From positions 1 to 64,000 of the forward strand of contig MEPB01000026.1 of NCBI GenBank assembly GCA_001769385.1: a stretch of 64,000 bases of DNA, written 5' to 3'. Positions 33,949 through 43,471 of the stretch are shown here, piece by piece (position 1 is the stretch's first letter; every line of letters starts with the position of its first letter). The notes under the pieces are model-generated. The model had not been told where the DNA came from. It searched no databases and saw only the letters and a program-made list of their open reading frames with translations. The position numbers and the translations under genes are program-made. This stretch comes from Bacteroidetes bacterium RIFCSPLOWO2_12_FULL_35_15 (lineage in GTDB: Bacteria > Bacteroidota > Bacteroidia > 2-12-FULL-35-15).

Positions 33949-36900
33949 ATGGAAAGAAGAAAATTTATACGTAATGTTTCCCTGGCCGCAATGGGGACAA
34001 TTGTTTTATCTCAATTAGAAGCAAAGGGATTCAGCAAAGCATTTGCATTTTTTGATCCGGTTGATGTAAAAAACCCTCTTGCTGCTTATCCTAATCGCGA
34101 TTGGGAAAAAACGTATCGCGACCTGTGGAAACATGAAAGTGAATTTACTTTCCTGTGTGCACCAAACGATACACATAATTGTTTGTTGAAAGCACATGTA
34201 AAAAATGATACAATCGTACGTATTGCACCAAGTTATGGGTTTTCTCATGCTGAAGATCTGCAGGGCAATAAAGCATCCGCCAGATGGGAGCCCCGATGCT
34301 GCCAAAAAGGATTGGCGCTACATAGAAGATTTTATGGCGACAGAAGGGTTAAATCTCCCGTTGCCCGTGAAGGTTTTTTGCTTTGGGTCAAAGATGGTTT
34401 CCCAAGAGAATCAAATGGTAAAGCTCCTGCAAAATATTTTGAAGGAAGAGGGAAAGAACCATTTGTAAAAATTACCTGGGACGAAGCGTCAGAATTAACA
34501 GCTAAAGTATTGCATAATATTGCCAGCACCTATAATGGCAAAAAAGGGCAGCAATTGTTGGAAGAACAAGGGTACGCTAAAGAAATGGTGGAAGCCACCC
34601 ATGGAAAAGGCGTACAAGTTTTAAAACACAGAGGCGGAATGGCTGCATTAGGTGTTACCAGAATCTTTGGTATGAATCGGTTTGCAAATTCACTTGCCTT
34701 GCTTGATGCAAAAATAAGTAAATGCAAACCTGATGAAGCAAAAGGCGCAAGAGCCTGGGATAGTTATGCATGGCATACAGATTTACCTCCGGGACATGCT
34801 ATGGTAACCGGTCAGCAAGCAATGGATTACGATTTGGTTTGTGTTGAACATTCCGACAACATAATTGTTTGGGGGATGAACTGGATCACTACAAAAATGC
34901 CGGATGCACATTGGCTCACTGAAGCCAGAATGAAAGGAGCAAAAGTTACCGTGATTGCTTGTGAATACAGTGCAACTGCAAACAAAGCAGATAATGTACT
35001 TATTGTTCGCCCAGGTGTAACACCTGCTTTAGCATTAGGTTTTACACATGTCATCATCAATGAAAATTTATTTGATGCTGAATACGTGAAAAAATTCACG
35101 GATATGCCATTCCTGGTTAGAATGGACAATAACGAGTTTTTAAAACCGACTGAAGTAATAAAAGATTATCAGAATAAAGACATCGTGGATTATATCCATG
35201 TGATGAAGGCTGACGAAAAACCAACTCCTATGCTTAAACAAGGAGGTACTTATGTTTCTGAAAAAGACAGAAAAGAGTGGGGTGATTTTATGGTTTGGGA
35301 TGAAAAATCAAATGCTGTTACGCCAATTTGCCGTGATGATTATGGTAAAAAGATGAATGAAAAAGGAATTTTCCCTTCCCTGGAAGGAAAGTTTAAAGTA
35401 ACATTAACAGATGGAACAGTAGTTGAAGTCAGGACCGTTTTCGATTTAATAAAACAATATGTTAACGAAAACTTCACACCGGAAATCGTTTCTGAATTAA
35501 CCTGGGCACCCATTGAAGGAATTAAATCCATTGCAAGGGGTATTGCTAAACATTCCGGAAAAACCTTATTCGCAATGGGGATGGGACCAAACCAGATGTT
35601 CAACAATGCACTAAAAGACAGAACAGTTCTATTACTTGCATCCTTAACAAAAAACATTGGAAGAGTTGGTGGTAACGTGGGTAGTTTCTCAGGGAATTAT
35701 CGTGCTGCGTATTTCAGCGGACTCCCTTCTTACATTCTGGAAAACCCTTTCAATATCCAAATGGAAGAGGGAAAACCTGCCGATGTTAAAAAATATTTCT
35801 CCTACGAATCAGCTCATTTTTTCAATAATAGCGATCGTATGCTTAAAGTGGGTAACAAAGTGCTGACAGGAGATACTCACATGCCAACACCTACTAAATC
35901 TATTATGGTTTCCAATGGTAATTCACTATTGGCAAATAATAAAGGACACTATGAAGCGGTTGTTAATGCCTATCCAAAAGTAGAATTTATTGGCGTATTT
36001 GACTGGTGGTGGACAGGTTCTTGCGAATATGCTGATATTGTTTTTGGTGTTGATTCCTGGGGTGAATTCAAATCACCGGATGCTACCATGTCGGTAACAA
36101 ATCCATTCCTGTATATTTACCCTAGAACTCCTTTAGCAAGAATATATGACACCAAAGGTGATTTGGAAGCTATTGCCGGTATTGCAAAAGCAATGGGGAA
36201 ACTAATTGATGAACCCAGGTTCACTGACTATTTCAAGTTTATGCATGAAGGAAAACCCGAAGTGTATCTACAACGGGTTTTTGATTTAAGTCCTGCAACA
36301 AAAGGGTACAATGTGTTGGAAACAGAAGCAAAAGCCAAACAAGGTATTCCCGCATTATTGATGTCGAGAACATATCCTAAACACAGCGGTTATGAGCAAG
36401 TGGCAGAAGAAAAACAATGGTATACAAAAACAGGACGATTAGAATTTTACAGAGATGAAGCAGAATTTTTGGCCGCAGGCGAAAATTTACCTGTTCACAG
36501 AGAGCCTATTGACTCCACTCCTTATGAACCAAACGTAATTGTTTCAAATCCCCACCCATCTATCAAACCTGCATCACCAGAGAGTTATGGTGTTTCAAGA
36601 GATAACATGTCAGGTGATGTTCGCCAGGGAAGAAACGTTGTAAAATCCTGGAGCGATGAGAAATTAACCAAGCATCCATTGAATGCAGCGGATAAAAATT
36701 ATAGATTTGTTTTCCATACTCCAAAATACCGGCACGGAGCACATACCACCCCTGTAGATACCGATATTGTTGCCGTTTGGTTTGGCCCGTTTGGCGACAT
36801 GCACAGAGCAGATAAACGTACACCATTCGTTACCGAAATGTATGTGGATATAAACCCGAACGATGCGAAGGCTCTTGGTGTTGAGGATGGCGATTATGTA

Positions 36901-37425
36901 CATATAGATGCTGATCCGGAGGATCGTCCTTTCCGGGGATGGCAAGGAAAAAAAGATTCAGATGCATATGAACTATCCCGTTTATTGTGCCGTGCCAGAT
37001 ATTATCCCGGAACACCAATTGGAGTTCTGAGAATGTGGCACAACGCTTATGGATCTACTTACGGCTCTGTCAAAGCTTCGAAAAATAATCCAACAGGATT
37101 AGCAAAAAATGAAAAGACAGGTTATCAATCTTTATTCAGAACCGGATCACACCAAAGCTGCACAAGAGCTTGGTTAAACCCAACACTCTTGACCGATTCT
37201 TTGGTGCGAAAAAATCATTTCGGACAAATGATGGGCAAAGGATTTGAACTGGATGTGCATGGAGCAACAGGAGCACCAAGAGAATCATTTGTGAAAGTAA
37301 CTTTTGCAGAAAAAGGCGGACTTGACGGAAAAGGATTATGGGAAGGTGCAGAAAAAGGAATACGCCCAACGTACGAAAGTGATGAATTGAAAAAATTCAT
37401 GAAAGGCGGATATTATAAAGCATAA
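33949..37425 (+). CDS. Tat-exported molybdopterin oxidoreductase alpha subunit, nitrate reductase/nitrite oxidoreductase (NarG/NxrA) type
   Basis: The 1158-residue product begins with a twin-arginine signal (RRKFIRN at 3-9, then a hydrophobic stretch). The N-terminal Fe-S region has C70-x7-C78 and a later RCCQKGL (C117, C118). The type II DMSO-reductase signature SYAWHTDLPPGHAMVTGQQ gives the presumed molybdenum ligand Asp278, followed by VWGMNWITTKMPDAHWLTEARMKGAKV. The opening NPLAAYPNRDWEKTYRD and the CxPNDTHxC layout recall periplasmic nitrite oxidoreductases and related periplasmic nitrate reductases more than cytoplasmic NarG. It would bind bis-MGD, work outside the inner membrane, and convert nitrate and nitrite in one direction or the other. 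Related (per)chlorate or selenate reductases remain possible. Confidence 0.88.
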   Translation: MERRKFIRNVSLAAMGTIVLSQLEAKGFSKAFAFFDPVDVKNPLAAYPNRDWEKTYRDLWKHESEFTFLCAPNDTHNCLLKAHVKNDTIVRIAPSYGFSHAEDLQGNKASARWEPRCCQKGLALHRRFYGDRRVKSPVAREGFLLWVKDGFPRESNGKAPAKYFEGRGKEPFVKITWDEASELTAKVLHNIASTYNGKKGQQLLEEQGYAKEMVEATHGKGVQVLKHRGGMAALGVTRIFGMNRFANSLALLDAKISKCKPDEAKGARAWDSYAWHTDLPPGHAMVTGQQAMDYDLVCVEHSDNIIVWGMNWITTKMPDAHWLTEARMKGAKVTVIACEYSATANKADNVLIVRPGVTPALALGFTHVIINENLFDAEYVKKFTDMPFLVRMDNNEFLKPTEVIKDYQNKDIVDYIHVMKADEKPTPMLKQGGTYVSEKDRKEWGDFMVWDEKSNAVTPICRDDYGKKMNEKGIFPSLEGKFKVTLTDGTVVEVRTVFDLIKQYVNENFTPEIVSELTWAPIEGIKSIARGIAKHSGKTLFAMGMGPNQMFNNALKDRTVLLLASLTKNIGRVGGNVGSFSGNYRAAYFSGLPSYILENPFNIQMEEGKPADVKKYFSYESAHFFNNSDRMLKVGNKVLTGDTHMPTPTKSIMVSNGNSLLANNKGHYEAVVNAYPKVEFIGVFDWWWTGSCEYADIVFGVDSWGEFKSPDATMSVTNPFLYIYPRTPLARIYDTKGDLEAIAGIAKAMGKLIDEPRFTDYFKFMHEGKPEVYLQRVFDLSPATKGYNVLETEAKAKQGIPALLMSRTYPKHSGYEQVAEEKQWYTKTGRLEFYRDEAEFLAAGENLPVHREPIDSTPYEPNVIVSNPHPSIKPASPESYGVSRDNMSGDVRQGRNVVKSWSDEKLTKHPLNAADKNYRFVFHTPKYRHGAHTTPVDTDIVAVWFGPFGDMHRADKRTPFVTEMYVDINPNDAKALGVEDGDYVHIDADPEDRPFRGWQGKKDSDAYELSRLLCRARYYPGTPIGVLRMWHNAYGSTYGSVKASKNNPTGLAKNEKTGYQSLFRTGSHQSCTRAWLNPTLLTDSLVRKNHFGQMMGKGFELDVHGATGAPRESFVKVTFAEKGGLDGKGLWEGAEKGIRPTYESDELKKFMKGGYYKA

Positions 37426-37481
37426 TATTTAAAAACTTAAGAACGGTAATATATAAAAATATTTAAAAAAATAAGATCATT

Positions 37482-38612
37482 ATGGCAACAGTAAAAAATT
37501 GGCAACTAAAGAAGGATATGAAATATCCCTATGATGAAAGTCGCCCAAACAAACAAATAGCATATGTTTTTGATACCAACAAATGTATTGCGTGTCAAAC
37601 ATGCACAGTTGCTTGTAAAACTACCTGGACCTCCGGAAAGGGCGAAGAAACAATGTTTTTCAACAATGTGGAAACAAAACCTTATGGAGGCTATCCATTA
37701 AAATGGGATTTGAATACTCTTAAAATGATGGGCGAACAATCCTGGGACAAAGCAACAGGAGCTTATAAAGGCAAAACAATTTTTGATGATACAAAAGGAG
37801 AAAATGTGAATGGATGGAGACCAGCAGAAAGAGACTATGCATTCCCCAACATGGGTGAAGATGAGTGTTCGGCTAATGTAAACAAAGGTGCGTTCTTCAG
37901 TGGAATTCATGATACCTGGATGTTTTATCTGGCACGCATTTGCAATCATTGCACGTATCCTGGCTGTTTAGCGGCTTGTCCGAGAAAAGCAATTTACAAA
38001 AGACCCGAAGATGGAATCGTACTGATAGATGAATCTCGCTGCAGAGGATACAAAGAATGTGTCAAAGCTTGCCCGTATAAAAAAACATTTTTTAATATGG
38101 TAACCCGCACTTCTGAAAAGTGTATCGGCTGTTATCCTTTGATCGAACAGGGGGAACAACCACGTTGTGTTCAAACATGCATCGGAAAAATAAGGATGCA
38201 AGGCTTTTTGAGCAAACCGGGAGAAGCAAAAGCAGACAACCCGATCGACCAAATTGTTCACATCAAAAAAATTGCCTTACCACTGTATCCTCAATATGGT
38301 ACAGAACCAAATGTATATTACATTCCGCCAATTCATGTGCCAACAGATTTCTTGCACCAGATGTTTGGTCCCGGAGTTGACAAAGCAGTTGAGATGTATA
38401 AAAATCTTAAAAATGATCCGGATCTGCTTGCTGCATTTCTATTGTTCGGCAATACACCAAAAACAATTCATCATTATAAAAGAGAAGGTGATTTCACCGT
38501 AGGATATAATGAAGCCGGAGAAGTGCTTACAAAAGTTCCAATGACTGAACCTGTTTATGTAAGACCTTATGATGATAAGGACCATGGAACATTCAGACAT
38601 AATACTCCCTAG
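37482..38612 (+). CDS. Iron-sulfur beta subunit (NarH/NxrB type)
   Basis: The 376-residue ferredoxin-like electron-transfer subunit has four cysteine groups: C35-C38-C41-C45, C154-C157-C162-C166, C187-(Tyr190)-C193-C197 and C214-C217-C229-C233. In the third group Tyr190 takes the place held by tryptophan in NarH, which marks a [3Fe-4S] cluster; the other three should be [4Fe-4S]. There is no signal peptide, so it is expected to leave the cytoplasm in complex with the Tat-exported alpha subunit. It carries electrons between the alpha subunit and the heme-b gamma subunit encoded next. Confidence 0.92.
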   Translation: MATVKNWQLKKDMKYPYDESRPNKQIAYVFDTNKCIACQTCTVACKTTWTSGKGEETMFFNNVETKPYGGYPLKWDLNTLKMMGEQSWDKATGAYKGKTIFDDTKGENVNGWRPAERDYAFPNMGEDECSANVNKGAFFSGIHDTWMFYLARICNHCTYPGCLAACPRKAIYKRPEDGIVLIDESRCRGYKECVKACPYKKTFFNMVTRTSEKCIGCYPLIEQGEQPRCVQTCIGKIRMQGFLSKPGEAKADNPIDQIVHIKKIALPLYPQYGTEPNVYYIPPIHVPTDFLHQMFGPGVDKAVEMYKNLKNDPDLLAAFLLFGNTPKTIHHYKREGDFTVGYNEAGEVLTKVPMTEPVYVRPYDDKDHGTFRHNTP

Positions 38613-38661
38613 GAAATAAAAATTAATTAAAAAAAATTGATACTTATTTAAAAAAATAAAA

Positions 38662-39549
38662 ATGAAGAAAACAATTTTTATTGCTGCAATATCAGCACTT
38701 TCAGTGAGTTTGACAAGCGCACAGCCTGTTGCAATTATAATAAAATCAGAGAAGGTGACCGGCATCCCATTGCGTGAAGTAAATAACGCCACATGGAACA
38801 CAGCAACAGCATTTACTATTCCCGTGTTTCCACAAAACATTACTACTCCAATGTTAACTGCTCCCTCAGTAAAAAATTTAAAAGTAAAATCCATAAATGA
38901 TGGAACTACTGTAGCTTTTTTATTGGAGTGGACCGATTCAACAAAAGATATTATTGTTGATGCAGATAAGTTCTGTGATCAGGTAGCAATTCAATTACCG
39001 ATGCATCCTGATACTCTTCCGATTTTTATGATGGGTAATAAAAAAGGGCGCGTACATATTATTCACTGGAAAGGAATATGGCAAAATGATATTGAAAACG
39101 GATTCCGCGATGTGAAAGATGCGTATCCGAATTACTGGGCAGATATTTATCCGATGGCCGAAAAACAAGGTGATGGAACCAATGGAAAATTTGCGAAAGA
39201 TATTTCGGCACTTGATTATTCAAAAGGTAAAGGGAAAAATTTTATGCCTGCTTCTTATGCCGGAAACCCCATGTCGATCTTTGACAGAAAAGAACCATCA
39301 GAAGAATGTATGGCAGAAGGGTTTGGAACACTCACTACACAAACTAATCAAAATGCAACGGCATGGGGCGTTTGGGAAAATAATACCTGGAAAGTAATTT
39401 TTACCCGCCCGCTTGTTTCCAGCGACAAAGATGATGCCCCATTAACAGCTCCAACAAAAATTGCCTTCGCAATATGGAACGGACATTTTGATAATATAAG
39501 CGGAAAAAAACATTACACTCAATGGATTGATTTTATCACTCAAAAATAA
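38662..39549 (+). CDS. Heme-b gamma subunit (ethylbenzene dehydrogenase / NxrC type)
   Basis: The 295-residue product has a signal peptide (MKKTIFIAAISALSVSLTSAQ) and a single beta-rich domain of the kind found in the third subunit of periplasmic type II DMSO-reductase-family enzymes. Landmarks are SVKNLKVKSINDGTTVAFLLEW near residue 75, FMMGNKKGRVHIIHWKG, and KIAFAIWNGHFDNISGKKHYTQWIDF at the end. Members hold one b-type heme, usually with methionine and lysine ligands. Its presence separates this enzyme from membrane NarGHI, which uses the di-heme NarI. Confidence 0.82.
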   Translation: MKKTIFIAAISALSVSLTSAQPVAIIIKSEKVTGIPLREVNNATWNTATAFTIPVFPQNITTPMLTAPSVKNLKVKSINDGTTVAFLLEWTDSTKDIIVDADKFCDQVAIQLPMHPDTLPIFMMGNKKGRVHIIHWKGIWQNDIENGFRDVKDAYPNYWADIYPMAEKQGDGTNGKFAKDISALDYSKGKGKNFMPASYAGNPMSIFDRKEPSEECMAEGFGTLTTQTNQNATAWGVWENNTWKVIFTRPLVSSDKDDAPLTAPTKIAFAIWNGHFDNISGKKHYTQWIDFITQK

Positions 39550-39555
39550 AAAAAA

Positions 39556-40125
39556 ATGAAAACTGTAATTGACAACAATTTAGTAAAAGCCGATTTGTTC
39601 AAAATACTGAGCATGGGCTTTTCTTACCCAAATCAGGAAAAATGTGATGATATGGAGTCTATCATTTTTGATCTGTTAAAAGATGCTGATCTGGATTTAG
39701 AAATTCAGGAGCAACTAAAATCCATTCAAAAAAATATTGATTACAAAGAAATTCTAAGAGAATATTCCAGAATATTTTTAAAAGGAACAATCCCGACAAC
39801 GGAAACCGCGGTTTGTGCAAAAATGAACTGTGTTGCTGATGTAGCAGGATTTTACAAGGCATTTGGCATGAATGCGAAAAGCGGTGATAGTCCCGACACG
39901 ATAATCTATCAATTGGAATTTGCTTCCTTGCTCCTGGTAAAAATGGCTCTGGCTAAAGATGAAGAACACTCTTTTATTGTTCATGATGCCTACCAAAAAT
40001 TCATGAATGATCATCTAAAAGAGTTTGCTGAAAAATTTCAGGAAAAATTACAAAGCGCTGGCCCGATTGAATTTTACAATGGACTATCGAATTTATTAAT
40101 TTCAATCACTAAAAAACAAAACTAA
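39556..40125 (+). CDS. TorD/NarJ-type molybdoenzyme assembly chaperone
   Basis: The 189-residue all-helical product has the family pattern: an N-terminal [17 protein letters not shown], a central [18 protein letters not shown] with acidic and proline residues, and a helical C terminus. Such chaperones bind the signal or N terminus of the apo-catalytic subunit, help insert bis-MGD and hold back export until folding is complete. It starts six bases after the gamma gene and ends two bases before tatA. Confidence 0.82.
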   Translation: MKTVIDNNLVKADLFKILSMGFSYPNQEKCDDMESIIFDLLKDADLDLEIQEQLKSIQKNIDYKEILREYSRIFLKGTIPTTETAVCAKMNCVADVAGFYKAFGMNAKSGDSPDTIIYQLEFASLLLVKMALAKDEEHSFIVHDAYQKFMNDHLKEFAEKFQEKLQSAGPIEFYNGLSNLLISITKKQN

Positions 40126-40126
40126 A

Positions 40127-40330
40127 ATGAATACTTTAATAACGATAATCGGAATTTTTGGCCTTGGTGGCAGTGAACTGGTAATTATTGGAATTATCAT
40201 ACTCTTACTTTTTGGAGGAAAAAAAATCCCACAACTTATGAAAGGCTTAGGACAAGGCATTAATGAATTTAAAAAAAGTTCGAAAGGCGAAACGCTTGAA
40301 GTAAACAACGATCTACAAAAAAAAGATTAA
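40127..40330 (+). CDS. tatA: TatA/E-type twin-arginine translocase subunit
   Basis: The 67-residue product has a short N-terminal segment, one membrane helix ([19 protein letters not shown]), then the amphipathic helix [17 protein letters not shown] and a charged tail. The FGxKKIP hinge is the TatA hallmark. No tatC is nearby, so this is probably a dedicated extra pore subunit for exporting the alpha-beta complex whose alpha subunit bears the Tat signal. Confidence 0.93.
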   Translation: MNTLITIIGIFGLGGSELVIIGIIILLLFGGKKIPQLMKGLGQGINEFKKSSKGETLEVNNDLQKKD

Positions 40331-40333
40331 ATA

Positions 40334-41317
40334 ATGCTCCTGGATAATTTCAACCGTGTTCATGATTACCTGCGGATATCTCTTACTGATAAATGCAATT
40401 TACGATGCACCTATTGCAATCCCAATGATTTACCCAAAGGGATTTTTGCAAATGCCCCCCGCATGACTGCGGACGAAATTGATCAGATCGTTTCTGTTTT
40501 TGTGAGATCCGGAGTAAAAAAAATTCGGCTTACCGGTGGAGAACCGCTGGTAAGAAAAGATGCAAAAGAAATTATTCAACGCCTTTCAAAGTATCCGATT
40601 GAACTTGCCATTACTACCAATGGAGTTTATGTTGACGAATTTATTGAAACATTCAAAGAGGCAGGGTTAAGATCAGTGAATGTTAGTTTGGATTCCCTGA
40701 ACAGGGGCAAGTATTTTTCGATAACACAACGCGATGTTTTTGATCGTGTGCAGAACAATATAAATTTATTATTGGCGAACGATTTTCATGTAAAAGTGAA
40801 TGTTGTACTGATGAAAAATATAAATGATACCGAAATTCTTGATTTCATTAATTGGACCAAAGAGCTACCGGTACATGTTCGTTTTATTGAGTTTATGCCT
40901 TTTATAGGAAACAAATGGAGTAGTGAAAAAGTAATTACACATCAACAAATACTGGATATTATTTCTTCGAAATATCATTTCATAAAATTATTGAACGAAA
41001 AAAATGATACTGCCAAAAAATATTTTGTTCCGAAACATCAGGGCTCTTTTGCGATCATAAGTACCATGAGTGATCCTTTTTGCAGTGGTTGCAATCGAAT
41101 GCGCCTTACCGCTGATGGTAAAATGTATAATTGCCTTTTCGCAAAAAATGAAACAGATCTGCTCTGTTCATTACGTCAGGGAAAAGATATAGAACCTCTC
41201 ATACAAGAATGTGTTAAGGGGAAATCCCTTATGCTTGGCGGAAATAATGAAGAAGAAAACTGGGGGAACCAAACCGGTGAATCGCATGAAAGAACCATGA
41301 TAAGCATTGGTGGATAA
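40334..41317 (+). CDS. moaA: GTP 3',8-cyclase MoaA (second copy, in the cofactor operon)
   Basis: The 327-residue radical-SAM enzyme has C21, C25 and C28 (CNLRCTYC), the C-terminal Fe-S site DPFCSGCNRMRLTADGKMYNCLFA and the tail ISIGG. It starts four bases after tatA, so it is in the same transcript. It shares the architecture of the copy at 15292 but is clearly diverged, with CNPNDLPKG here replacing CMPEEGN there. Confidence 0.94.
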   Translation: MLLDNFNRVHDYLRISLTDKCNLRCTYCNPNDLPKGIFANAPRMTADEIDQIVSVFVRSGVKKIRLTGGEPLVRKDAKEIIQRLSKYPIELAITTNGVYVDEFIETFKEAGLRSVNVSLDSLNRGKYFSITQRDVFDRVQNNINLLLANDFHVKVNVVLMKNINDTEILDFINWTKELPVHVRFIEFMPFIGNKWSSEKVITHQQILDIISSKYHFIKLLNEKNDTAKKYFVPKHQGSFAIISTMSDPFCSGCNRMRLTADGKMYNCLFAKNETDLLCSLRQGKDIEPLIQECVKGKSLMLGGNNEEENWGNQTGESHERTMISIGG

Positions 41318-41340
41318 ATTTTTATTAATTTCACATTATC

Positions 41341-42528
41341 ATGTTATCCGTAGAAAAAGCAAAACAAGCAGTTATTGAAAACGTAAGTTTATTATCAGTC
41401 GAAAACATTCCGATTGAAAAATCTTATGGCTATGTTCTTGCCGAAGATATCTATTCTCCTCTGGCACTCCCTCCATTTAATCAATCTGCAATGGATGGTT
41501 ATGCTTTTATTTTCGATGACCTTAAAAATAAATTGCCACTAAAAATTATTGCTGAAGTGGCTGCAGGAAATCAGTATAAGGAAACATTAAGATCAGGTGA
41601 TGCTATTCGGATATTTACAGGAGCTCCTGTTCCCTTGGGCGCAGACTGTATCGTTATGCAGGAAAAAGTGAGAGTCGAAATAAATCTTTTACATATACTT
41701 GATACAACCTTAAACCCTTATTCGAACATTCGACTTAAAGGATCGCAAATAGAAAAAGAGGAATTAGCGCTATCAAAAGGCACAAAGGTCACAGCCGCTA
41801 CCATAGGCTTTATTGCGGGCATGGGAATTACTTCCATTCAGGTTGTTCGCAAACCAAAAGTGAATGTAATTGTTACAGGCAGCGAATTGCAAAAACCGGG
41901 AAACCCTCTGAAGGAAGGTCAGATTTTTGAATCTAATTCATATAGTATAAGTGCTGCACTTAACAGCATGGATCTTTCAGCAGACAGAATAGAATCAGTG
42001 GCCGACAATGAAGTTGAAGTAAATGCAATTATTGCAAGATCGATTGAAACATGCGATGTATTAGTATTATCAGGTGGAATTTCCGTTGGTGATTATGATT
42101 TTGTGGAAAGAGGATTAAAAAACAGTACCGTTGAACCTATTTTTTATAAAGTAAAACAAAAACCCGGCAAGCCATTATTTTTCGGCAAGTATAAGAATAC
42201 AATTGTTTTCGCACTTCCGGGTAATCCGGCAGCAGTATTAAGTTGTTTTTATAATTATGTTTATCCTGCTTTACGAAAAATGCAAGGTTTTTCCAGCCAT
42301 TTTCTAAAATCAGTTAAACTTCCAATATCAACAGATTATCCAAAAAAATCAGGCTTATCAAATTTCCTTAATGCAAAAATGGACAAAGACAAGATACTTC
42401 CATTGGAAGGACAAGCTTCCTACATTTTAAGGTCATATGCCATTGCAGATAGTATTATCTACCTTCCGGAAGAAAGCGAAAACTTGAAAGCAGGCGAACT
42501 TGTGGAAGTCTTTTTATTGCCAAAATAA
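41341..42528 (+). CDS. moeA: Molybdopterin molybdenumtransferase MoeA
   Basis: The 395-residue product inserts molybdate into adenylated molybdopterin. Conserved pieces are LPPFNQSAMDGYAF, IRIFTGAPVPLGADCIVMQEK, SELQKPGNPLKEGQIFESNSY, LSGGISVGDYDFVE, KVKQKPGKPLFFGKY and FALPGNPAAVLSCFYNYV. The length matches the family. It is 23 bases downstream of moaA. Confidence 0.95.
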   Translation: MLSVEKAKQAVIENVSLLSVENIPIEKSYGYVLAEDIYSPLALPPFNQSAMDGYAFIFDDLKNKLPLKIIAEVAAGNQYKETLRSGDAIRIFTGAPVPLGADCIVMQEKVRVEINLLHILDTTLNPYSNIRLKGSQIEKEELALSKGTKVTAATIGFIAGMGITSIQVVRKPKVNVIVTGSELQKPGNPLKEGQIFESNSYSISAALNSMDLSADRIESVADNEVEVNAIIARSIETCDVLVLSGGISVGDYDFVERGLKNSTVEPIFYKVKQKPGKPLFFGKYKNTIVFALPGNPAAVLSCFYNYVYPALRKMQGFSSHFLKSVKLPISTDYPKKSGLSNFLNAKMDKDKILPLEGQASYILRSYAIADSIIYLPEESENLKAGELVEVFLLPK

Positions 42529-42648
42529 ATTTTTTGGCATGACTGATATCATTTTTTTAAAATCCAAACAACACCACCTTTGTTTAGTTAATTGGCAAAT
42601 AAATTTCGATTAATCCATATATTTTAAAGATAAAATAAATTTTTAATA

Positions 42649-43239
42649 ATGAGCCTCAAAAAAAACATAACAGGAGTAATTCTTGCAGGCGGTAAAAGCT
42701 CAAGAATGGGCACCGACAAAGGTATTTTGGAGCTCAATGGAAGGAAAATAATTGAACACATCATACACTCCATTAAACCGGTGGTTGACGAAATAATTAT
42801 TATTTCGAATAGTACTAATTATGATTATTTAGGATTGAAAGTTTATAACGATATAATTAAAGAACGGGGCCCGTTGGCAGGAATACATACGGCATTAACA
42901 TATACCTCCACTGAAAGAAATTTAATTGTGAGTTGTGATATTCCTTTTATAAACAGTGATCTTTTATCTTATATCGTAAATAATGCAGGACGCTGTGAAG
43001 TTGCAATACCAATACACAAAGGGAATACGGAGCCTCTTTGCGCAGTTTATTCAAAAAAATGTACCGATCGGTTTGAAGAATTGATTTCTAAAAATATCTT
43101 GAAGATGCATAATGTCTTTCATCATTTTATTACAAAAGAAATTTTCATTTCAGAAAAACAATCATTTTATGATCCAAAGTTATTTGTAAATATTAATACT
43201 CCGGAAGAGTTAGATAAGCAAAAGGAGGTAGTGTTATGA
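42649..43239 (+). CDS. mobA: Molybdenum cofactor guanylyltransferase MobA
   Basis: The 196-residue nucleotidyltransferase opens with the GTP-binding signature ITGVILAGGKSSRMGTDKG and has the metal-binding SCDIPFINSDLL. It attaches GMP to the cofactor to make bis-MGD, the form required by the alpha subunit encoded upstream. The gene overlaps moaD by four bases. Confidence 0.92.
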   Translation: MSLKKNITGVILAGGKSSRMGTDKGILELNGRKIIEHIIHSIKPVVDEIIIISNSTNYDYLGLKVYNDIIKERGPLAGIHTALTYTSTERNLIVSCDIPFINSDLLSYIVNNAGRCEVAIPIHKGNTEPLCAVYSKKCTDRFEELISKNILKMHNVFHHFITKEIFISEKQSFYDPKLFVNINTPEELDKQKEVVL

Positions 43240-43469
43240 ACATAAACGTACTATTATTTGGTTCCCTGGCGGAAGCAACAGGGAAAAGTCAACTGGAAAT
43301 AAATAATGTTCTAGATACAGAAACATTGAGATCGAAATTACTAAGAGAGTTTCCGAAATTAGAAAAATATAAATTTGTAATTGCTGTTTGCAAACATGTT
43401 GTAAAATCAAACACCATACTTCATGAAGGCGACACCGTTGCCTTGCTACCACCATTTGCAGGAGGCTAA
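43236..43469 (+). CDS. moaD: Molybdopterin synthase small subunit MoaD
   Basis: The 77-residue ubiquitin-like protein ends in the required Gly-Gly (LLPPFAGG), which is activated as a thiocarboxylate. An ATGA overlap with mobA and a two-base gap to the next gene indicate coupled translation. It works with MoaE and with the MoeB-type activator next to it. Confidence 0.93.
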   Translation: MNINVLLFGSLAEATGKSQLEINNVLDTETLRSKLLREFPKLEKYKFVIAVCKHVVKSNTILHEGDTVALLPPFAGG

Positions 43470-43471
43470 GA

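Noticed and set aside
34000..37400. Many long minus-strand frames opposite the alpha subunit gene
   Set aside because: They are shadows of the coding frame, with no motifs and no conserved starts.
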